This document shows positions 46,545 to 55,700 of a DNA stretch of 64,000 bases, piece by piece; the stretch's first letter is position 1, and the number at the start of each line of letters is the position of its first letter. The translations under genes and the position numbers were made by a program. Origin of the DNA: Cyrtodaria siliqua (Eukaryota; Mollusca; Bivalvia; Adapedonta; Hiatellidae); NCBI GenBank assembly GCA_037043455.1, contig JAWPHD010000088.1:62001-126000 (forward strand). The letters are read 5' to 3'. A model generated the notes under the pieces. That model saw only the letters and a list, made by a program, of their open reading frames with translations. It did no database searches and was not told the origin of the DNA.

Positions 46545-47606
46545 TGCAAAAAAGTTTAACTACATTAATATATCTTTACAAACACCCTTATTAATGCGCA
46601 GCATGTGATGCGGCTTTCTCAACCACTTTATCGAGTGTATAAGTCTCCTACATAATGATCGACCGGGTACTATTGCCCGACATGCACAGTTGAGAATTCC
46701 AATAAAATATTGCATGCCTTTCAGAGATACTTTAGGTTTACTTAATACTGCTTTGATTTTCTGAACAATGACTACCACTTTCAAGTTTGGGATTCTAATT
46801 ACCATCACATCCGAATATAATTCAAGACCCCGAAAACAGATACCTGTCTGGGGACCCTCTGTTGTTTTCTTCTGCAATTGGGACTGCCAGGTCTGTTAAA
46901 CAAATATGAAAAAATGCCATCATTTCCTGACAATCGTTTGAAAATCATCTAAATAATGCAGTATTTTCCCCCAATGAACACTGTCGTTCCTCACAAAACT
47001 GTAAAAATGTCGAAAACTTTTCAAACGTAGCACAACTTATTGAACACCCAAATGGCATAGCCTTATCGAAATAATATTTATCTGGAAATTTGAAACCAAT
47101 TGGTCGAAATCCTTCTTCGCGACGGGAAATAGTCGAAAAGCCGACCTGACATACGCCCTTCCTAATAGAGAACCATTACCTAAAGTTTGGACCATATGCA
47201 CCGCTTCGTCAAAATGCATGTAACGGACTGAGCACAAAATAGAGTCAATATAGTCATTTAATGATTCATCCCTGGGATAGCTGAGGTGATGAATCAATCT
47301 ATATTCCCCCGGCTCTCGCTTTGGTACCAGCTCCAAGCGAGAATTACGGAATTTTTGCATGGGGATGATGTCGAATGGGCTTTCTATTTTGCCGGCCTCC
47401 ATTTCCTTTTTTAATTTATGTCCCATAATATCTGGATTGACCAAAGCAGATTTTAAATTGTTTGCTTCAAAGGAAACTCGAGGACCAGAATAATGTAAAT
47501 CGAAACCATATAACAAAATATCTGCATCCGCATATGGGTAAAACAATAACTCCCTATCCAAAGCTTTAAGACATATTGGCGTTTTCGCCAATGGAACAGA
47601 CTCCAA
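46545..47606 (-). pseudogene. Reverse transcriptase of the Ngaro-like element
   Basis: Minus-strand frame 47606-47037 includes LELVPKREPGEYRLIHHLSY and VRSAFRLFPVAKKDFDQL, corresponding to RT fingers and the first palm Asp region (here VRSAF in place of the usual D..SAF). It continues MPFGCSISCATFEKFSTFLQ. After frame shifts HYLDDF lies at 46958-46941, the catalytic Y-x-DD motif. The thumb frame (46877-46560) reads TGICFRGLELYSDV, LSKPKVSLKGMQYFIGILN and CRAIVPGRSLCRRLI. The domain order and wording are characteristic of DIRS/Ngaro RT. Several frameshifts and stops are present. Confidence 0.88.
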
Positions 47607-47633
47607 AAATGATGACCCTATCTAGCGCCCCGC

Positions 47634-48683
47634 CTAAACAACTTTTCGCCTCTGATCAAAAGGAAGATTTGATCTGAAATGTGTTCTGGGCTGCGGCAGC
47701 TGGTGACCTTGGACAATTAAACTTGCCATGGAATTTGGACCTCCATTGTGAACAAGCATGCACACATTTACAATTTGTCCAAGTGCAAGTACCTTTTTTA
47801 AAGAAAGTGCATGTGCGTGCCAGGCCAACATTTGAGACCTTTACATGTTTGGATTCTTGTTCTGCTGAATTTTATGGCAGTTGAGGGCAATACAATATTC
47901 TCAACCACAAATCCGAATTTAACTTATCCCAAGGTTGTAAATTGTTTGCTTGCGGTAAACGAAACTGCTAATCATAAATGCGCTAGGCAGAGTTTGAATA
48001 ACGTTTGGAAGCATTCCGTATGACAGAGACATGTTCTGAAGCAATTCATGGATTGTTTCAGAATATCGTTTTGTATATATCGATGTAAAAAGTAAACAGG
48101 CATCCGTCCACTTTTCTATATTGGGGATTTTTTGAGTGCAAGATTTGGATTAGGACTCCGGTGAACCATCAGGTGTCAATTTAAAAACGCCAGAACCAAA
48201 AAATTCTTGCAACTCTGCCATACCCTTTACCAGAAGAATGGTGTTAATGTATTCATTATTGCGAATTGTATTTGCCAAAGAAATCGGGGCATGCATAACC
48301 AGTTCCTTCCCACCACACCGAATATGTTCGATTCCTGCATCCACTGCCCTCGATTGTGCAGAACCACTAACAAAAGGTACTTGGCCTTGCTTTCCTTTTG
48401 GGGAGATAATCCCCGATTACTCAAGTAACTGTTGAAAATCAACAACATGACCATTTGCCGATCCGGTTAATGGGCCGTCAAACAACTGTATCCTTTCGTC
48501 GTCCTCATCGTGTTCATTGTCCTCATCGTGGTCTTCCGGGACGGCAGGAGCCCCTTTCTGACCGTTGCTATTCCCAGCTAACCCCGTCGCACATGTACGT
48601 TGTCGTTTATCCGAAAACTCCTGCACCGTTCCCTTTTTTCGTTTCCTTGTCGTTTCCTCCGCGTTTTGTCCATCCGTCTCCAT
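47634..48683 (-). pseudogene. Gag-like ORF of the Ngaro-like element
   Basis: ATG at 48683-48681 starts METDGQNAEETTRKRKKG. The basic N-terminus is followed by an acidic patch (DHDEDNEHDEDDE). A stop interrupts at about 48417, and the same frame resumes SPKGKQGQVPFVSGSA, DAGIEHIRCGGKELVMHAPI and MAELQEFFGSGVFKL. Two more stops follow, then IEKWTDACLLFTSIYTKRYS. A Cys/His-rich segment near 47700-47820 (CTFFKKGTCTWTNCKCVHAC) looks like a nucleic-acid-binding finger at the C-terminus. The family resemblance is to DIRS/Ngaro gag. The frame is broken, so the copy is inactive. Confidence 0.8.
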
Positions 48684-48826
48684 CTCCGGATCCCCGATCG
48701 TGGCTTTCCTCGTCCGGATATCACTGATGTTTCAAGATATAAGTCCATGTCTTCGGATTTCTACGACACAACCTTCCAAAAATGTTGTTCGTTTTAATAA
48801 AAAAACGGAAAGGGCGAATATTACGA

Positions 48827-48838
48827 TGCGCATGCGCA
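48827..48838. promoter_or_regulatory. NRF1-like palindrome TGCGCATGCGCA
   Basis: TGCGCATGCGCA is a perfect match to the animal NRF1 consensus. It lies about 145 bp upstream of the gag ATG on the minus strand, in the element's presumed 5' UTR or promoter. The match is seen; use by the element is inferred. Confidence 0.5.
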
Positions 48839-48959
48839 CTGAAAAAATAGTACGAAAACGTTGTGCTGTTTGCCCTACGACACATTCGCCCTAAGACAAC
48901 GGCAATAAGCCATCAACATAAACAGCGCTATTGTTCAGTACAATAGCTTTTATTATTAT

Positions 48960-49641
48960 TTGGTGCAGTGGTTGAATACACTTTTTAGCTTACAATGAAG
49001 CTTTAGATGATAGAGTCTGAATACTGGGACCGGAGGTCTAGGTGAAAGGTCAAATGCACCAAAATGAACATTTAAACCACAGTTTTTAATGTTGTTTAAT
49101 GAAATATCGCACATGCTATAAGTAAATATATACGTATAAAAGGGTTTTACGATTTCATTTAAATATTCTGCTCCCCAGGGCAGTTGATATATAATCAGCG
49201 TGTATTTGAATATTTACTCATAACTACGAACTGAAGGATGATGTTCGTATTTGTCACAGTTGTTGTCTAGTACATGAAAGCGAAGTTCGGATATTTCGAT
49301 GAGCTCACAGACCCTCCACCCCCTACATTGATATAGCGCTATACCTGGAGATAAGGCGGGCCAAGCTATGATTTGAAGACCACGCCGATGTTGGTAGGGT
49401 CTCAGTTTGAAACCTGTAATCCACTGTATTATTGACAGTTAACACGCATACATTTATGTTATGTACAGCATTTTCCTCGCTTTGCTATGACCTTAAATAA
49501 TAAGGCTCGCAGTAGAGTAATTCACTAAAATATGCACATTCTTCGAATAAGGAATCAGTAATGTATCCAGTGCATGTACTATATTTATTTTACACGTGTT
49601 GTCGCATTTAACCAACTCTAAACAAATTTATTTTGTTGCAG
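48960..49641. other. No gene seen; upstream flank of the CIDE-N-like exon
   Basis: No exon recognised. The segment ends in a good acceptor, ATTTATTTTGTTGCAG, at 49641, so an upstream 5' exon probably exists here or further away, but I could not locate it. Confidence 0.4.
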
Positions 49642-49775
49642 TCTCTCGCCGACAAAGATCTTCGAAATGTTGTGTTGCGCGAGAAGACAACGACAGCGAG
49701 TGGCACACGTCGAGGATGCTAGTGGATGTAAGAAACTTATCGCGTTTCGATCATACAAAACCTTGGTAAAGAATT
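49642..49775 (+). CDS. Exon 1 (first recognised) of the CIDE-N-like gene
   Basis: Acceptor TTTTGTTGCAG before 49642; donor GAATT|GTAAGTAG after 49775, a strong consensus. ATG at 49667-49669. The exon encodes 36 residues plus one base, with the paired Cys MLCC at the start and the first two strands and part of the helix of the putative domain. An alternative donor at CCTTG|GTAAAG would put a stop into the next exon, which supports the chosen one. Confidence 0.6.
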
Positions 49776-52700
49776 GTAAGTAGGAGTTTTTGTTTGAAGT
49801 CTGCATACAAATTAAAAGGCTTCACTTTTAAGAACCCTTTTGTAAAAATGTAATATGTGTAACGTATAATGAATAAGTGAGTGAAATCATTTATAACTTT
49901 CAAATCCTGTCATTAGTTACAATATATTCAGTAGGTGAAAATAAAGGGAATTGCTCGGACTTTATCCTCAATCTCTATATGAAAAATCAATATATTAGAC
50001 CCTAATTGAATTTCAAAGTGAATATTTAATAACCACTGTCGAGCTCGAAACACGGTGTCGCGTTTTTAAACACTGTATAGTTTTGACAAGATGGCGGACG
50101 AGAACGTTTGTTAAAGGTAAGTGTCGTTTAAAATAAACCTTTATTTCCCATTAAGTTGTCCGAGTATTAATTTTCATACTCCACCCCTTCTTCAAGAAGC
50201 GAAAACAGGGTTTGCTGGGGGTATGAAATAAAACCTTAATTTCGGTTTAAAAAGTTTGCATATTGTAAAATTAAAACATTTAATAGGTAAATTCAAACAA
50301 GGTTTCGCTTTTTTTCAGAAAAATAGAAATGTTGGATGTGTTTTATTGTCAAAATATCCATTTTACAATGTTGCTAATATAAGCTTTTCCATCGCTTAAT
50401 GGAATTAAGACGGGACCACGTAATGATGTAGTTGGTACTTAATTGCCATTCTAGCAGAATTAGTGTATGCAAGTCTGTTTCAGTTCAATACGCCAGGTCT
50501 TAGCCGTTTTTCCTCATTTTAAGCGCATAGTATATGTGCAGAGCCTACGATTGATATGTTCTGAAAAATCGAAGCGAGGGACGATCGCTAATTTTGCTTC
50601 TTCTGACATGTATGATAAATTGAAAACATTTAATAACATTTTAAGATATAAAACAACGTAACTTTTATCTCCGTAATACAATGGAATAGTCAATTGCTCC
50701 GGAAAACATGCCATTGAGGCGTATTATGCATTTGAAAATAACACCAAGTACACGGTGTAGAGCGCATGTATTTTGTTGACAACATGGTGTCGACTTCAGC
50801 ATATTCTACATATTAACACTGTGTAGCTTTTGAATTTAAACACGGTGTAGTGTACAAAATATGATTCACTTGAAATTTGTCTATAAATGAACGTCTGAGT
50901 TTATCTACAATTACTTTATACAAAAAACACTATTTTGATCAAATATAGCAACACATTTAATGATAATACGAAATAAGCATCTTCCATTGTTCATAAATTA
51001 GTTCACCTGTGTTAAGACTGCTATTTGTGGGTTGTTAACCCATATTTACATAAGGAGTATATTTATCACTGCATTTATCCTAGGCCAACATTTAAGCAAT
51101 GAACGAACAAAGTGGCTCTGTTTTAACTGTGTATTTATATTCACACTAAACATCTGTATGTGCTCTCCGTGAAATATATCAGGTATTTACTCAATACCAA
51201 CACATCCTCAAGTGAAGGCTTTTTTTTATTTTATTTGCTAATGTTCATGCCTTGGACGAGTACATTACATAAATGAAAACTTATTTGTCTACATATGAGG
51301 TCTTGAGAGAAGACGTTTAAAACACAGAGTGGCTTTAGATAGCATATCCGGTCTAAACATGTAACCCAAGAGCACTTCAAACACAATTGCCAGACGTGCA
51401 GCTAGAAGTTGATATAGTGAAATATCGCTAAGAGAACACTTTGTTTAGTACGACGGTGACACAAACAAAAGACAAGAAAAAGAGAAGATATTCACTGCCA
51501 TGTCTCAGCAACGTGTATTTTAATCAGAGAACGATGTAAAGCCAGCCCATAGATTTAACTGTTATCACCGTTGCCTATTTTTCGGCATACAGGTGGAGGA
51601 CAAAGAGTACACACTCGGGAAAATAGCTATATATATTTTTACATATACATACAGCAAAGACAGTGTGATGGTGAACTTGTAAAACTGAAGCAAACTATGT
51701 TTTTAAACATAACGACGTGTCGGTGTCGCCAGTAAGTACAATAGGCATACATCACCTATTCCATCCGGTAAAATGTCGTCCATATTGATCAGCCATTAAA
51801 TATTATTAATTGAATTAAAACTATTAAGACGGCTCTATTATTTCCAGACTCTTAATGCGTTTATGTCCGAAGAATAATGTATTACAACACCAACGATGTC
51901 AGTATGAGGACTGTTTTTACTAGGGATGTATGTGTTTATTCTCGTGTCTTTTATCAGCGGATTAATTATAATTCATAATTGCATAATTCATATGGCGATA
52001 TATTGCTGTTAGTAGGTCATGTGTGTCTATATAAACTAACATATGTTCACGTTAATTTAAAAATCTAAAAATAAAAGAAAGACGTAATGTTGGCATTTGG
52101 GTCTAATAGGGCCGCTTGATGTATGGTGTTGCTAGTCTTCCTCACTCTTTATAATGGTTATATGTTTAATGGTAGCAAGTCAAACTATTTTGGGAAAATA
52201 AACACATCAAAATAATATAGAAGGAGTAATTACCCCATTGCGTTTGTACTTCCGTGGTGTATAGTCAAATAGTGCCGAATAAAAATCGTTTCCTTGCCTT
52301 ACTAGTGATACAATAGGGTCTTGAATACAGGGGGTAAATCTGACTGTGACGTGTCAAAATAGAACGTGACGTCATTCAACAGATTGGCTTTTTTCTAACA
52401 TGATACATGACCCCGTGTTTCTATTGCATTTTTATATTGGCGGACGCTCGATCGTTTGATTTATATGTGTTTTGCAATTTTCTACGGAGAAAAACGCGCA
52501 TTTTTTGTCTCTTCACATACATTCGTCCTATATATAACGAAGAAGGAAAATCAATGGTGCAATATCACTTAAAGAGAGCTAAATGGGATAATTCGGTCTC
52601 TCATGGATTCGTACTTAATGTGTGTGCTTTTATGTCGTTTTTGAGCAGTTTTAGTCAGTTTTAGTCTCTAACGGTCGTAATTTCGAGTTTCAATTTTTTG

Positions 52701-55700
52701 GGGGCCTTAAAATGGTGTGCCTATGCTACTTTTTTAATTGAACTTTAATTCTTTGGTATACAAATGTAGGTTTCTATGCGTGGAACATGTTTTCAAAACT
52801 TTATCTTCATAAAAAAAAAAGTTTGGTAGGTTTGACACCACTATATCTTTCTCCTACCCTCCAAAAATAGGATATTGTGAATATTTTTAGAAGGGTTAAA
52901 CTTGTAAAATCTCCTACCCTCCAAAAATAGGATATTGTGGACATTTTTAGAAGGGTTTAACTTGTAAAATATTACTAATATGCATAAAAACACCGACTTT
53001 GTAGCATACAGCTATTATCAATTTTGATTTTAGAGGAATGTGTGACATGTTTGAGCGTGTATACTCGACTGAAAATAGACGATACGCCACAATTTGATTT
53101 ACTAGGAAAACACGTGTTGGTGTTCAAATCTGAATATTTTATAATGCAAAGTCCTGCTGGTTACTCAAATGCATGTTTTATTGATGTGTATTGAATGATT
53201 GTGATAATTCGTCACATTAGTCAAGTGTATTGCCAAGAAATGTCATTTCATATGACTATTCAAAGGGAGTAAAACTTAAGAAAAAAGTTTTTGAATTTGA
53301 TAAATTTCAACTTTTTCTATGTATCTTCAAATGTCCATATCTCGGTTAATACTTGTTAGATTTGCTTAACATAGGCATTTATGAGCTTGCTATATAGTGG
53401 AGAATATGAAAACTTGACATTTAAAAATCATGAACTTGTTGTGGTTCTCTTTAAGGCGTAATTACACCATTGCGTTTGTGCTTCCGTGGTGTATAGTCAA
53501 ATAGTGCTGAATAAAAATCGTTTCCCTGCCTAACTGGTGATACAATATGCCCCGTTTTGATTGCTTTTTGTTATTATTACCTATAATTCATCCGAATAAT
53601 GTTTTGGGAACATGTATTAGTGTTTGTTTGAGATATTTAATTATAATTGATATAGACAGTAAAGCGAAAGTAGAAATGGGGTAAATCTATCTGTGACGTG
53701 TCAGAATAGAACTTGACGTCATTCAACAGATTGGCATTTTTTTACATGATACATGACCCCCTGTTTTTATTGCATTTTTATATTGGCGCTCGATCGTTTG
53801 ATTGATATGTGTTTTACAATTTTCTACGGAGAAAAATGCGCATTTGTCGTCTCTTCACATACATTCGTCCTATATAAAACGAAGAAGGAAAATCAATGGT
53901 GCAATATCACCTAGAATATTAACTCTTATAACCTACTGTAGCAAATGTTAATGCTTTTTGCGACCAGTGTAAACCATGATCAATTTGTACAAACCTAAAG
54001 ACTGATCAGAATTTGAATAGGTGTCTATCATGCCGTTGCAATCTCAAAAACAAAACCTTTACAATATAAATGGAATACTCCAAATCCAGAAAAGGCGGAG
54101 TTCAGTTCAGAAATGCAACATTGTAAGGATAAAATAGAAAAGTGTATAAGACAATGTAATATTATCACACTTGTCAACTTATTTAACAAGTTATTGGATC
54201 AAACAAACACGGATTGAAGTGTTTGGGATGTAATCATCAACATATTAATCTGTTATCTATTAAAAGTTTATTTTAATTGATCTCAATCATTGAAGAATAG
54301 TGATTTTACACATGATTTACAGGATAATGTTATAGTTTATATTTTAGATTGTTTTTGTTAACTTCGCAATAAATGTTTGTTAACATTACAACAACACTGA
54401 CAACATGACTGTTTTTATTTATCAGCTTTCTTATATTCACATTCAATATCATATAAATGTCATTGGTGTATTTTCTTTGAAAACAGACAGTAGTAACGCC
54501 AGCCCTATGGCGTAGGAATATTTATTAAACACCGTCACGTGATAAAGTCGATAACAAAAATGACATTATCGGCGAAATTGACAATGGTCAGATTTATACC
54601 CCTCTTGTCTATAAACTGTGATTATGACAAAACACAATCACAGATCGTTGTTAAAGTAATAATATTCATCAAGTGCATTGCTCGAATATTATTGTTGTAC
54701 ACTTCATGTTATTCCCATTATTAGTTAAAGGTAATTTGCAAAGAGATGAATTTTGGCTGTTTTATGGTTTAAATGGCCGATAAGGCGCTTTTCAATCAAA
54801 TTCGATTTATTTTGTCATTTTAGAAGCGAGAATAAAAACAAATACATATAGGCGTAGATAATTCCTCAGTCCATATGTAAAATTCAATAAAACTGGAGAG
54901 AAGTACATTTTTGTCCCGAAAATTAACTAACATGACCCACCGACTCAAAGACGGCAAAATTCATGTACATTTAGAGACGCGATCAGGAACACTATAAATG
55001 AAATAATTCAATTATTTCAATACATATATTTAAATGTATGTGTCCATGCATTCCAGACAAAATTTCTGATCTATACATGCTTTGGGTTTATGACAGAGTG
55101 CTCAAATTAGGTTTAACAGAAAAAATGGCAACGGCACATCGGGAAACGAAATCAGGATAGTGAAAAATACGTTGCACTGTTAATTTTCTGAATCAGAAAA
55201 AATAGCGAAACAATTAAGTTTTAATAACGAGAATGAATCTTTTTTATGAATGTGTTCGTTGATATGTTTATTATTAAAAACCAAAATTTAAAGTCAATCA
55301 GAAAGTACTTTTTTCCTGAAAATTAACAAAGTATACCGTAATCGCTAAAATATGAATAATCAGCGTTCGAAATTATTGATTTCAACATTGTTCAGTATTT
55401 AATACATTTGTACAATAGAATGTTCACGGTTTTTCTCAGGGACACCATTACGCTAGTATCCCTCCAACCGCGCCCCCACACCCTACACACCGTATTCACA
55501 CCGTATTCTTTACGTTGTATATAGTTGAGAATGCACAGTTTTAATCAAATTCGATTTATGTCGTCATTTTAGAAGCGAGAATTAAAACAAAAGCATTTAC
55601 GCGTAGATACAGCAGTCCTCTCTATATATGTACAATTTCAATATAATCGGAGACAAGTACTTTTTTCCTAAAATTAACTAACATGACCGTCAGACTCAAA

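Larger units (their letters stand above)
43963..48842 (-). mobile_element. Ngaro-like tyrosine-recombinase retrotransposon (inactivated)
   Basis: On the minus strand the order is gag (48683 to ~47634), RT (47606 to ~46545), RNase H (~45835 to 45343), tyrosine recombinase (~45340 to 44597) and an SGNH-hydrolase segment (44557 to 43963). A tyrosine recombinase in place of an integrase defines DIRS-order elements. The hydrolase segment and the absence of a methyltransferase-like domain fit the Ngaro group, for which SGNH-type hydrolases have been described. The copy has many stops and frameshifts, an internal deletion in the recombinase and a 700-bp insertion between RT and RNase H. I did not find the split direct repeats, so the true ends are unknown. 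Confidence 0.85.
52219..53910 (+). repeat. Direct duplication of a ~360-bp segment (52219-52575 and 53451-53910)
   Basis: GTAATTACCCCATTGCGTTTG to GAAAATCAATGGTGCAATATC occurs twice, about 1.23 kb apart. The second copy has about 130 bp extra after GATACAATA (GCCCCGTTTTGATTGC to GTAGAAATGG), which the first copy lacks. Both contain GTGACGTGTCA and TGACGTCATTCAACAG. The 878-bp stretch between them may be a TTAA element. Confidence 0.85.

Noticed and set aside
48565..48894. 109-codon plus-strand frame
   Set aside because: Antisense of the gag start and 5' region of the Ngaro-like element.
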